Shown here in pieces: positions 30,074 to 38,605 of a DNA stretch of 64,000 nt (the first letter of the stretch is position 1; each line of letters opens with the position of its first letter). Both the position numbers and the translations under genes were made by a program. The notes below the pieces were generated by a model. That model saw nothing but the letters and a program-made list of their open reading frames with translations. It ran no database searches and had not been told where the DNA came from. The stretch spans positions 21,694 to 85,693 of the forward strand of contig NZ_PDYY01000015.1 of NCBI RefSeq assembly GCF_002743255.1, in the 5' to 3' direction. Source of the DNA: Sporosarcina sp. P2. GTDB taxonomy: Bacteria; Bacillota; Bacilli; Bacillales_A; Planococcaceae.

Positions 30074-31516
30074 ATGAATGAAGCGGCATTGAAAGATCAA
30101 TCGATTAATAGAGGTTTTTTATTCATAAGTTTCGGAGCATTCTTTATTATGTTAAGTTTAGCAACCCATCTTCCCGCATACCCGCATATGCTGGCGGAAT
30201 TTAATCTGACGCCAGGATACGCGGTGTGGATGCAACTGGGTCTGGCTGTTGGTTTAACAGGATTCCAGCCACTACTTGGATGGATTGGCGATTCGTTCGG
30301 ATTGAAGATCGTCATTCTAATTGGCGGTATGTTCATGGTCATCGGATCATTGCTTGTAGCCTTCTCGTTTTCTTTCTGGGTGCTCGTTCTCGGTTTATTC
30401 TTTAAAGGTATTTCAGGCGCGGCGATTGCACCATCGGGAATTGCCTATGCGGGTAAATTCATGATCGGGACGCAACGCGCGAAAGCGATTGGAACGTTTG
30501 CGGCGTTCATTACAATTGGTGCAGTCTTCGGTCCGGTAATCAGCGGTATGATCGTCGACACGGCGAACTGGCAGGCAAGCTTTATATTCACTGCTATTCT
30601 CGGTGGTTTAGGCATTGCACTCTTTGCTTTTGTTCCACATGTCAAAGTACAAGCACGTAAGAAGTTGGATGTTCTCGGCTTGATTTTCGTTATCGCTCTA
30701 TTGCTCGGTTTGCTGACGATTCCAACATTCATCAACAGCTTCGGAATCGAATCAGGAATGTGGATTCCCTCATTGCTAGTATTCGTCACTGCGTTAATCA
30801 TCTTGATCTTTGTAGAGAAAAAACAAAAAGCACCGTTGCTTGATTTAGAGTATGTTGCGAATCGGAACTTCTGGGTACCTACGACGATTGCTGTATTCAT
30901 CTTCCTTGGTTACTCGGGTGTGATGTACTTATTAACATTCTTCGTACAAAGCGTACAAGGAAAAGCCGCTACAACAGTAGGTTTCCTGCAGATGGCCGTA
31001 TTCCTTGGCACCTCCGTCGCAGCTTATTTAAGCGGAAGAATTATGAAAAAGCTGTCAGCACGATTGATTATAGGATCGGGAATTCTTGTCTTTTCTTCCG
31101 GAATCATCATGTTGAATTTCGTGACACTTACTACATCGTTTACGTATTTGTTCATTGCTATGAGTCTGGTCGGTATCGGTGTAGGTTTCCAAACACCCGT
31201 AGTGAAAGGTCTTGTCGTATCCAAAGCTTCAACGGAACGAATGAATGTCGTGACATTTACGAATACGGTAATTGAGAACCTTGCACAGAGAATGGGCGCA
31301 TCGTTAGCACTTGTTGCTTTCTCGATCTTCTCTGCAAGCGGTAATAATGTAGGAGCAATAGTGAATACATCGTGGGTAATAATGGGCTTCATCGTCATTG
31401 CATTGTTATTCCTGCCGTTGATTCCTCGAGCGATTCCTGGCATCCACACGAGTGAAGCCGATTTGATCGATACGAACGTTGTGCCGAAAGCGTTACAAAC
31501 TGAAGAAATCAAATAA
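30074..31516 (+). CDS. MFS transporter (drug/H+ antiporter-like, probable substrate or product carrier)
   Basis: A membrane protein of 480 residues with 12-14 predicted helices and the motif A-like segment GWIGDSFGLKIV between helices 2 and 3. ATG 30074 follows AAAGGGAGG; an in-frame start at 30044 is rejected. A 160 bp gap precedes it with a TTGACA at 30014, so an additional internal promoter is possible. Its place inside the operon suggests uptake or export of the pathway compound; the substrate is unknown. Confidence 0.8.
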   Translation: MNEAALKDQSINRGFLFISFGAFFIMLSLATHLPAYPHMLAEFNLTPGYAVWMQLGLAVGLTGFQPLLGWIGDSFGLKIVILIGGMFMVIGSLLVAFSFSFWVLVLGLFFKGISGAAIAPSGIAYAGKFMIGTQRAKAIGTFAAFITIGAVFGPVISGMIVDTANWQASFIFTAILGGLGIALFAFVPHVKVQARKKLDVLGLIFVIALLLGLLTIPTFINSFGIESGMWIPSLLVFVTALIILIFVEKKQKAPLLDLEYVANRNFWVPTTIAVFIFLGYSGVMYLLTFFVQSVQGKAATTVGFLQMAVFLGTSVAAYLSGRIMKKLSARLIIGSGILVFSSGIIMLNFVTLTTSFTYLFIAMSLVGIGVGFQTPVVKGLVVSKASTERMNVVTFTNTVIENLAQRMGASLALVAFSIFSASGNNVGAIVNTSWVIMGFIVIALLFLPLIPRAIPGIHTSEADLIDTNVVPKALQTEEIK

Positions 31517-31550
31517 ATTGTGATGCAAAGTATAGAGAGGAGTCTTTTAT

Positions 31551-32324
31551 ATGAATATTTATGTCTTACTGAAAAAAACATTCGACACGGAGGAAGCAAT
31601 TTCCGTGTCAGGCGGTCGTATTGATGAAAGCGGGGCGGAGTTCATTATTAATCCGTATGACGAATACGCAGTCGAAGAAGCGATCCAGCAACGTGACCAG
31701 CACGGCGGAACGGTAACGGTTGTGACGATTGGTGATGAGGACTCAGAGAAGCAATTGCGTACAGCACTTGCGATGGGTGCGGATGAAGCGGTACTCATCA
31801 ATACGAGTGAAGACCTGGATGAAGGAGATCAATTCACGACCGCGAAAATTCTTGAAGCATTTTTTGAAGGAAAAGAAGTGGATTTGATTCTCGCAGGGAA
31901 TGTGGCAATTGACGAGGCAAGCGGACAAGTAGGGCCTCGTCTTGCGGAGCGTTTAAATATGCCTTTCATTACGACGATCGTCAAGCTGGATATTGAAGAC
32001 GAAATGGCCAAAATCGAGAAAGACGTCGAAGGGGATCTCGAGAAAATTGAAGTATCCATGCCGGTACTCGTAACGTGCCAGCAAGGACTGAATGAGCCAA
32101 GATACACGTCCCTTCCAGGTATCATGAAGGCAAAGAAAAAGCCGCTGGAGCAACTTGAACTCGATGATCTAGATCTCGATGAAGACGAAGTGGAAGCGAA
32201 GACGGCTACGATTTCTATTTTCTTACCCCCTAAAAAGCAGGCAGGACGGATTTTGGTAGGCGAAACGGGGGAACAAGTCAAAGAACTGGTCAGCTTATTG
32301 TCTAGTGAAGCGAAAGTTATCTAA
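31551..32324 (+). CDS. etfB: Electron transfer flavoprotein subunit beta
   Basis: A protein of 257 residues with the EtfB signature around LNEPRYTSLPGIMKAKKKP, which is the beta-subunit recognition loop region. With EtfA it accepts electrons from acyl-CoA dehydrogenases and passes them to the quinone pool. AGAGAGGAG precedes the ATG. It is encoded in the same operon as two acyl-CoA dehydrogenases, so it is probably their dedicated acceptor. Confidence 0.93.
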   Translation: MNIYVLLKKTFDTEEAISVSGGRIDESGAEFIINPYDEYAVEEAIQQRDQHGGTVTVVTIGDEDSEKQLRTALAMGADEAVLINTSEDLDEGDQFTTAKILEAFFEGKEVDLILAGNVAIDEASGQVGPRLAERLNMPFITTIVKLDIEDEMAKIEKDVEGDLEKIEVSMPVLVTCQQGLNEPRYTSLPGIMKAKKKPLEQLELDDLDLDEDEVEAKTATISIFLPPKKQAGRILVGETGEQVKELVSLLSSEAKVI

Positions 32325-32353
32325 GCAATCTACGAAACGAAAGGAGTTTTACT

Positions 32354-33340
32354 ATGAGTGAAAAAATACTAGTAATCGGGGAATTGCAGCAAGGGGTTCT
32401 TCGTAAAGTAAGTTATGAGACAATTGCAGCGGCAAAACAACTAAATGCCAATGCAGAAATTCTAGCATTGGTACTAGGTGATGGAGACTTGCAGCAACCG
32501 GCTGAAGAAATGATTCACTATGGTGCAGATCGTGTCGTTACCGTCTCACATGCAAACTTGAGCAATTATACATCAGAAGGCTACGGACAGGTGATCATGG
32601 AAGTGATGCAGGACGAAAAGCCATCGGGCATGATCATGGGCCATACGTCAGTCGGTAAAGATGTGACACCTAAAATCGCAAGCCGCTTGGAACTTGGATT
32701 GATCTCGGATGCGGTGGCAATCGAAAAAGAAGACGATCAAGTCCTCTTCACTAGACCGATCTACTCCGGTAAAGCGTTTGAAAAGAAAGTGATGAAAGGC
32801 GAAGGACTGCTATTCGCCACAATCCGTCCGAATAATATTTCCGCGTTGGAGCCTGACGCTAGCCGGACAGGCGACATCACAGCCAAAGAAGTAGATGTCA
32901 AAGACTTGCGTACGATCGTCAAAGAAGTGATCCGCAAGAAAACGGAAGGCGTAGATTTATCGGAAGCGAAAATCGTTATCGCTGGCGGACGCGGCGTTAA
33001 GAGCGCTGAAGGATTCAATGCATTGTATGAGCTAGCGGACTTGCTAGGCGGCGCTGTAGGGGCTTCCAGAGGTGCCTGTGATGCGGATTATTGCGATTAC
33101 TCGCTACAAATCGGTCAAACCGGAAAAGTAGTAACGCCCGATCTCTATATCGCAGTAGGTATTTCAGGAGCGATCCAGCATATGGCAGGCATGTCGAACT
33201 CCAAAGTGATTGTCGCAATTAACAGTGACGAAGAAGCGAATATCTTTAAAATGGCAGATTACGGCATCGTCGGCGACTTGTTCGAAGTCCTTCCATTATT
33301 CATCGAAGAACTCAAATTACAAGGCGCGTTAGTATCTTAA
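32354..33340 (+). CDS. etfA: Electron transfer flavoprotein subunit alpha
   Basis: A protein of 328 residues with the C-terminal FAD-binding signature of EtfA (YIAVGISGAIQHMAGM, then VIVAINSDEEANIFKMADYG). It is the last gene of the operon, 29 bp after etfB, with GAAAGGAG upstream, and is followed by a strong terminator. Confidence 0.95.
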   Translation: MSEKILVIGELQQGVLRKVSYETIAAAKQLNANAEILALVLGDGDLQQPAEEMIHYGADRVVTVSHANLSNYTSEGYGQVIMEVMQDEKPSGMIMGHTSVGKDVTPKIASRLELGLISDAVAIEKEDDQVLFTRPIYSGKAFEKKVMKGEGLLFATIRPNNISALEPDASRTGDITAKEVDVKDLRTIVKEVIRKKTEGVDLSEAKIVIAGGRGVKSAEGFNALYELADLLGGAVGASRGACDADYCDYSLQIGQTGKVVTPDLYIAVGISGAIQHMAGMSNSKVIVAINSDEEANIFKMADYGIVGDLFEVLPLFIEELKLQGALVS

Positions 33341-33355
33341 CTACTAACCATTCAT

Positions 33356-33403
33356 AAAACAGCTTGAAAAGTTTGATCAACGAACTTTTCAAGCTGTTTT
33401 TTC
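33356..33403 (+). terminator. Terminator of the catabolic operon
   Basis: AACAGCTTGAAAAGTT and its complement enclose TGATCAACG and are followed by TTTT. It marks the end of the 12 kb operon. Confidence 0.93.
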
Positions 33404-33512
33404 GTTCTACTCTTTACTACCTATCCCTTCTACTGAACCAAAAGTAAATAGTGAATCTTGGAAATCCGTGTTATACTATTCTGAACTTACGGTTTATCGG
33501 AGGGGATTCTGT

Positions 33513-35504
33513 TTGATTAATCACGATTTACTGTTGAATGACAGGAACTATGAACTGACCCATCATCAAGCCATCGCAAATAAAATCGACCCATTCCAAG
33601 TGATCATCATACATGATCGCCAGCCCAACTTCTTTGACTATAACTACTTAATTAATTTCCCATCTGAAAACGTACGAAAAAAAGTGGATGCCAACCGTAT
33701 TTTTCCGAGGGGGAAAAACGAGACATTCATTGTCCGTCAGCAAGACTACGAGGACAATATTGATTTGTTTTTCAAGATTCGTGTGGATGCAAGACGCGAA
33801 GTGCTCTCGAAAGCGACAGAGTTCATGATCGCTAAATTTTTTAGCACCTATGAAGGTCATCTGACACCGTTGCTTATGAATAAGCCAACACTCAAATGGG
33901 AAATTATAAATAAATTACATGCCAAATACGATAAAATGGTACATGCACATACTCGTCTAAATGATGAGAATTCTTGGAATGTATTCAGCACGTGGTACAG
34001 GACGTATTTAATGAACCATACCGTCAGTGAGATGCTTAAAAGGCATGGCTATAATACTTTAAATGCTCTTGACAGAGAAGCGTTGAATGTATTATTTCTC
34101 GAAGAAATGAGGGTAAGTTTTGTTTCCAACGATAGTTTTCTGAATACATTCACCGCTGACGTCAACGTGTACATCGAAAAAATGGTTTCCGAAATACTTG
34201 CGGTGTTTGAATCAGAAAAAAATTCAATGGAGCAAATCAATCAATTACTCGGAGTCAGCGAGCAGATTTCTGTACATCAGCCTATCGAATCAACAGCAAA
34301 AACAAATAATCTTGTCGTCATGAGCAATGCTATCTATCAATTCATCACGGAAGCGATTTCTAACCAGCACTTTGTCTGCGAACCCGATCAATGGCCGCGA
34401 GCAACTATTCAAGGTGCAAGATTAACAGGTTCTTTGCAGCTACTTCCGCGTGAAGAGGAGCGAACAGCAAGTCGTATGAATCAACTGCGTAACGATGTCG
34501 AATCGTTATCGGAAGTTGATGTGGACGTATTGGATTCTTTATGTCATATGTATTTGGCGCAAGTAGGTGACCGCGTAGAAATTCGCTTCGATGATCTACT
34601 GACAATCCGTGGACTGAAGCCAAAGCTCGGAGGAACAGGGAGGCGTGGTGGCTATGAAAAACAACAACGTATCCAAGTTTTGAAAGCGCTTTCCATCATA
34701 CAGTCACTATGGATGGAACTTGAGTCGGTTTTAGTATATGAACAAGGCAAACCTGTCAACAAGAAGATGCAAGGACGTGCGTTCATTTTTATGAATGAAG
34801 ACGGCAGTCCATGCGAATTAAATGAAAAGTCACTACCCGAACGTCTATATGTGACAATTGGGGAAGTTTTTGATCCTTTCTTGCAAGGCGCTGCCAGACA
34901 AGTAAAGTTATTACCGAATCAAGCGATTGAATTCAATCCATATCAACGGAAATGGGAGAAAAAACTCATCCGTTATGTAAGCTGGCGTTGGCGTACACAG
35001 GCACGAAAAGCGAGCTACTTGCAGCCGCATAAAATCAGTACATTACTCGAGAAAATTGGTATCCCAATAGATTTACAAGCGCCTTCACGTATTCGGGACC
35101 GCCTGGAGAAGGCCCTTGACTTATTGGAGGAAGAAGGCGTAATTACATTTTGGCAATACAATCAATGGAATGAAGACAGCATGTCGAAGAAAGGCTGGTT
35201 ACGTGTCTGGTTGAATGCTACGATCATCATCGCGCCACCTGACGAGATTGTTAGCTATTACGAGCCGATCGAGAGGAAGAAATCAATCAAGACGCCAAAC
35301 AATTTTTCCTTAACGCAAACTAAAGAAGAAATTTGCAAGAACATGGGTAGTGATTTTAAGGAATGCCGCATCAATCGTGGTTTAACATTGAAACAAGTAT
35401 CCGAAGAATTGAATATTTCGAAATCCTATATAAGCAATATTGAACGCGGTGGTGCGTTACCGTCACACAATATCTATAAAAAGATGAAAGATTGGATAAC
35501 GTAA
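33513..35504 (+). CDS. Large unrecognised protein with C-terminal XRE-type helix-turn-helix
   Basis: A protein of 663 residues that I do not recognise as a family. Residues about 605-660 form a classic Cro/C1 HTH (MGSDFKECRINRGLTLKQV, then SKSYISNIERGGALP). A central basic segment (IRGLKPKLGGTGRRGGYEKQ) and another at RYVSWRWRTQARKASY could contact nucleic acid, reminiscent of winged-helix replication initiators, but this is a weak impression. Start: TTG 33513, 8 bp after GGAGGGG; the frame extends to 33468 but that start has no ribosome site. The gene stands alone, next to a transposon remnant and a predicted Ter site, so an accessory-element origin is plausible. Confidence 0.55.
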   Translation: MINHDLLLNDRNYELTHHQAIANKIDPFQVIIIHDRQPNFFDYNYLINFPSENVRKKVDANRIFPRGKNETFIVRQQDYEDNIDLFFKIRVDARREVLSKATEFMIAKFFSTYEGHLTPLLMNKPTLKWEIINKLHAKYDKMVHAHTRLNDENSWNVFSTWYRTYLMNHTVSEMLKRHGYNTLNALDREALNVLFLEEMRVSFVSNDSFLNTFTADVNVYIEKMVSEILAVFESEKNSMEQINQLLGVSEQISVHQPIESTAKTNNLVVMSNAIYQFITEAISNQHFVCEPDQWPRATIQGARLTGSLQLLPREEERTASRMNQLRNDVESLSEVDVDVLDSLCHMYLAQVGDRVEIRFDDLLTIRGLKPKLGGTGRRGGYEKQQRIQVLKALSIIQSLWMELESVLVYEQGKPVNKKMQGRAFIFMNEDGSPCELNEKSLPERLYVTIGEVFDPFLQGAARQVKLLPNQAIEFNPYQRKWEKKLIRYVSWRWRTQARKASYLQPHKISTLLEKIGIPIDLQAPSRIRDRLEKALDLLEEEGVITFWQYNQWNEDSMSKKGWLRVWLNATIIIAPPDEIVSYYEPIERKKSIKTPNNFSLTQTKEEICKNMGSDFKECRINRGLTLKQVSEELNISKSYISNIERGGALPSHNIYKKMKDWIT

Positions 35505-35523
35505 GCCAGAATGACATACTACG

Positions 35524-35838
35524 TGTCAGATGAACTAAAATACGTAATTAATAATTTAAAACCGAACATACAGACGCTAAAATAGTGTTATACTAAGCAA
35601 AGCTCATTTTTTGTCGAGCTTTGCATTTTCATATGTGCAATCGCAATAACTAACTGTTTTTATATTCTTAAGAAACCTGGTTCCAAATAATCCTTCTTCA
35701 TTATACTATTCGTCGCATTATATCATTTGGCAAGCTATACATACCCCACGTGTAGCAATCAAAGAGGGGAATTCGCGAGCGTGAAAAACGATGCACAACG
35801 ATCGGTTGGATAAGTAGGAAATTTACATCACAATGATT
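35524..35838 (+). repeat. Ter-leader module, copy 1
   Basis: A 315 bp non-coding module almost fully alignable with 40306-40621 (one base length difference). In order: a TATACT hexamer near 35589, a hairpin GCAAAGCTC/GAGCTTTGC, the 34 bp Ter-like motif (35665-35698), a second TATACA, then a Shine-Dalgarno-like AAGAGGGG 78 bp after the CCAAAT core, and a 10-codon frame (GTG 35781 to TAA 35813, product MKNDAQRSVG). The same Ter-to-ribosome-site spacing occurs upstream of rtp. The homology ends exactly where the Tn3-type element begins. Confidence 0.75.
35665..35698 (+). other. Putative replication terminator site Ter-1
   Basis: A 34 bp motif beginning TTCTTAAGAAACC and containing the core CTGGTTCCAAATAATCCTT. 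The same motif occurs at 40447, 40784 and, inverted, at 52338 upstream of the rtp gene. AAAC..TG.T.C.AAAT agrees with the recalled RTP-binding consensus of B. subtilis Ter sites (AAACTATGTACTAAAT). Orientation + suggests that it blocks forks moving leftward. Confidence 0.65.
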
Positions 35839-36089
35839 AGGGTCCTACCAACAAAAAGCGAAAAACATACGTTAAGCAATTTTAGATATGAAGAAAGCCG
35901 GTGTTTCCTACGCTAAGGAAGTATCGGCTTTCTTATTGTGCACTCGGGTGGCGTCAAGAAAATGCGGATTTACAACGCTAAGCACATTTTCTGAAGCCAC
36001 CCGAGAATAGATTCTTAAAATCGAGAATTAATTTTCCTGTAACTCTTTCACTTTTCTATAAAATGTTGTTTTTTTATCCTCAGTCGTAG

Positions 36090-36383
36090 TCAATGATTCT
36101 CATTATGAAAATCAAAAAGCATTAGATATGCAAAAAACTCAGGTGTTTCTTGATTAACATGAGATGTGTCGATTCCACGTTCTATAAGCATATCCACTTT
36201 TAGTTCTTCGCAATTGGAGGTTATTGCATTTAACTGGGATTCAATAATGACAAGTATTCTTTCATTATCAGATGCAATCCTCATATGATTGTAGTAATGA
36301 TCACTTTTTTCATTTCTTACTACTTCATACGAAATGAAATTAAAGTGGACGGGATTTGATGAAATGTTAATAACAAGCTTCAA
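36090..36383 (-). CDS. Hypothetical passenger protein of the Tn3-type element
   Basis: A protein of 97 residues, unrecognised, predicted alpha/beta, acidic (EELKVDMLIERGIDTSHVNQ), without signal or membrane segment. Start: TTG at 36383, eight bases after GGAGG; the frame extends five codons upstream to a TTG that overlaps this site. It lies between the left inverted repeat and the tnpA remnant in opposite orientation. It could be a genuine passenger gene; AT-rich codon use differs from the flanking core genes. Confidence 0.5.
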   Translation of the reverse strand: MKLVINISSNPVHFNFISYEVVRNEKSDHYYNHMRIASDNERILVIIESQLNAITSNCEELKVDMLIERGIDTSHVNQETPEFFAYLMLFDFHNENH

Positions 36384-36412
36384 CGAATCGACCTCCAAAG
36401 GGTGAGGAGAAG

Positions 36413-37389
36413 GTTATTCTAATGGCTGCACTTATGGCAATGGGAACTAATATTGGATTGACTAAAATGGCAGATGCTGCACCTGGAATTACTTATCATC
36501 AGATGGCAAATGCTACGCAATGGTGCTTGTATGATGATGCTATAAATCGATTACAAGCCACTTTGGTAAATTTCCAGCATAAGCTTGCTCTAGCCTCTTG
36601 TTGGGGAATTGCACCACATCTTTATCTGACAGAATGCGTGTACAAGTTGGTGTTTCATCGTTACATGCTGAAGCAAATCCTCATTACGGTACAGGGAAAG
36701 GGGCAACTATTTATCGGTTTACAAGCGATCAGTTTTCGCCTTTCTATACGAAAGTCATTAATACAAATGCAAGAGATGCCGTACATGTTATTGACGGGTT
36801 GCTTCATCATGAAACGGAGTTAAATATTGAAGAGCATTATACTGATACGGCTGATGATACCGACCAAGTCTTCGGTTTAAGTCATTTGTTAGGATTCCGT
36901 TTTGCACCAAGGCTTCGTGATTTAGCTGATGCTAAACTATACACAATTCAAAAGCCAAGTGATTTTCCTGAACTAGAAAATATACTTCGAGTGCGAATTA
37001 ACACAAGGATCATTCGTGAAAACTTTGATGATGTATTACGTTTAGCTCACTCTATTCGAGAGGGAAAAGTGTCCGGATCACTTATTATGGGGAAACTAGG
37101 ATCATATGCAAGACAAAACAAGTTAGCTACTGCTTTGCGCGAAAGGGGATTGCAAGATCAGCTTCAACGTGCAAGTGCTTTAAACATATTAATTACCGCA
37201 ATTAGTGTATGGAATACCGTATATCTAACTGAGGCAACAAAACTGTTAAATGAAAAAGGAAATTTACGAGAGGACTTATTAAAATCTATTTCACCATTGG
37301 GTTGGGAACATATCAATTTTCTTGGTGAATACACCTTTGATACGAAGAAAATAGCAGATTTACATTCGTTGCGCCCTCTTATTCAATAA
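36413..37389 (+). pseudogene. Tn3-family transposase (tnpA) remnant, frameshifted and internally deleted
   Basis: About 320 codons of the C-terminal part of a transposase normally near 980 residues. AALMAMGTNIGLTKMADAAP is followed by a frameshift near 36605 (ASCWG / GNCTTSLSD), then HYGTGKGATIYRFTSDQFS, HVIDGLLHHET and FGLSHLLGFRFAPRLRDL. Between TALRE and RGLQDQLQRASALN a segment of about 50-55 residues is missing; that segment carries the third catalytic acid (LNKGEA in intact relatives). First Asp (in LSDRM) and second Asp (VIDG) remain. The N-terminal two thirds are absent. Not functional. Confidence 0.9.
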
Positions 37390-37530
37390 AAATAATAGCC
37401 GAAAATTTCCTTAACGTAGGAAATATCGACTTTCTTTATGTCGAATTTGCTTAGCGTATGTTTTCCGCGTTTTGTTGGTAGGACCCTATTTATGGAAAAA
37501 GCGACCAACATTTTCAAGTTTCAAGAAATG

Positions 37531-37579
37531 ATGCCAGATCCTAAACAACCTCGAATTGTTTAGGATCTGGCATTTTTTC
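37531..37579. terminator. Hairpin terminator downstream of the LysR gene
   Basis: ATGCCAGATCCTAAACAA and its complement around CCTCGAA, with six T residues on the + strand side. It can serve the - strand LysR gene and may block read-through from the transposon. Confidence 0.8.
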
Positions 37580-37608
37580 AAGGATAGGCATCTGCATTTC
37601 CGAGGATT

Positions 37609-38484
37609 CTATACAACACTCCGAGCAACCCGATCCGCAATCTCACAAAAAGTTTTTACAAGAATGGATTGGTCACTGCGTCGATACGTAATGCCCATCG
37701 AGACGAGAGGCAACTGTTGAATGGACTCAATGTAAACGACTTCTTGTGTATGCAGGTTCATGGTCGATTGGGGGACAATAGTGATGCCAATCCCCGCAGC
37801 AACTAAACCGATGACTGTTTGAAATTCGAGCGCTTCTTGTTGGATGACGGGATTACACAGGCCAAGGATTTCGGTGTAGAGGCCAGGCCATGTTCTGGGT
37901 GATAATAATACAAACGGGTATGGTTTTAAATCGTCCAGGGTGACTGCTTTTAATTCGAGTAAGGGATGTTGTTTTGGGACCGCGAGTACGCAAGGATCAA
38001 TGGAAACGATTTCAGTGTGGAGTGTCTCATCGAGGACAGGCGGTCTCAGGACACCGACATCGATTTCATTCTCTCGCAGCGCTTCGAGTTGGGCGGGCGT
38101 CGATAATTCGGATAGATGCACTTGGATGTTGGGGTATTGTTGTCGAAATTCCCGTAAAACGGCAGGGAGAATATCATAAGTTGCGGAACCAACGAATCCG
38201 ACGTGCAAAGACCCAAGTTTTCCGAGATGAATCCGTTTTACATTTTCGATTGAACCTTCCAGCGAATCAATAATTTTTACGATGTCCTTATAGAATTGTT
38301 GTCCTGCCTCCGTTAATTCGACGCTTCGATTCGTTCTAGTAAATAGTAGAACATCCAATTCTTTTTCCAAGTTTTGAATTTGCATGCTTAGTGGTGGTTG
38401 CGTGATATGTAATCGTTTTGCCGCGCGGCTGAAATTTAATTCTTCCGCCACGGCGATAAAATAGCGGAGCTGTCTTAATTCCAT
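37609..38484 (-). CDS. LysR-type transcriptional regulator
   Basis: A protein of 291 residues with an N-terminal winged helix (MELRQLRYFIAVAEELNFSR, then RLHITQPPLSMQIQNLE, residues 1-60) and a C-terminal periplasmic-binding-like effector domain (LHVGFVGSATYDILPAVL, GLVAAGIGITIVPQ). The effector domain resembles the BenM/CatM branch that senses aromatic acids. It is divergent from the cupin dioxygenase-like gene 121 bp away, so it probably controls that gene and itself. Confidence 0.92.
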   Translation of the reverse strand: MELRQLRYFIAVAEELNFSRAAKRLHITQPPLSMQIQNLEKELDVLLFTRTNRSVELTEAGQQFYKDIVKIIDSLEGSIENVKRIHLGKLGSLHVGFVGSATYDILPAVLREFRQQYPNIQVHLSELSTPAQLEALRENEIDVGVLRPPVLDETLHTEIVSIDPCVLAVPKQHPLLELKAVTLDDLKPYPFVLLSPRTWPGLYTEILGLCNPVIQQEALEFQTVIGLVAAGIGITIVPQSTMNLHTQEVVYIESIQQLPLVSMGITYRRSDQSILVKTFCEIADRVARSVV

Positions 38485-38605
38485 TAGGGTGTCACCAACT
38501 TTCTAACTATTCGAAAAACGTATTGTTGTTATATGAATTATATACTTCACGAATGATGACTAGCAAGCTAAACTTATAGACAACAAACGAATGGAGGAGA
38601 TGTCA

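Larger units (their letters stand above)
35840..37486. mobile_element. Defective miniature Tn3-family transposon (1647 bp)
   Basis: The element is bounded by 38 bp inverted repeats: 35840-35877 (starts GGGTCCTACCAACAAAA, ends CATACGTTAAGC) and 37449-37486 (complement, four mismatches). GGG outer and TAAG inner ends are typical Tn3-family termini. Similarity continues about 55 bp inward on both sides (GAAAGCC...CCTACGCTAAGGAA). Inside are a 97-residue - strand gene, a 60 bp hairpin (35942-36005) and a broken tnpA. Flanking 5 bp are GATTA and TATTT, so no clear target duplication remains. It cannot move by itself. Confidence 0.85.

Noticed and set aside
21335..33340. Ordinary fatty acid beta-oxidation operon
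   Set aside because: No FadB-type hydratase/dehydrogenase or Cys-containing thiolase is present; the hydratase pair, Cys-less thiolase-fold protein with DUF35 and the aldehyde dehydrogenase do not fit it.
35589..35640. Riboswitch or T-box in the Ter-leader modules
   Set aside because: The hairpin GCAAAGCTC/GAGCTTTGC is simple, no T-box GGTGG-type antiterminator or known aptamer core is visible, and no metabolic gene follows.
36422..36823. Independent protein-coding gene of 133 residues
   Set aside because: Its first 60 residues are Tn3 transposase; the rest is out of frame after a frameshift, and the true frame continues from 36598.
35835..37491. Target site duplication of the Tn3-type element
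   Set aside because: Flanking 5-mers are GATTA and TATTT; they do not match, so either one end was rearranged or the duplication has eroded.
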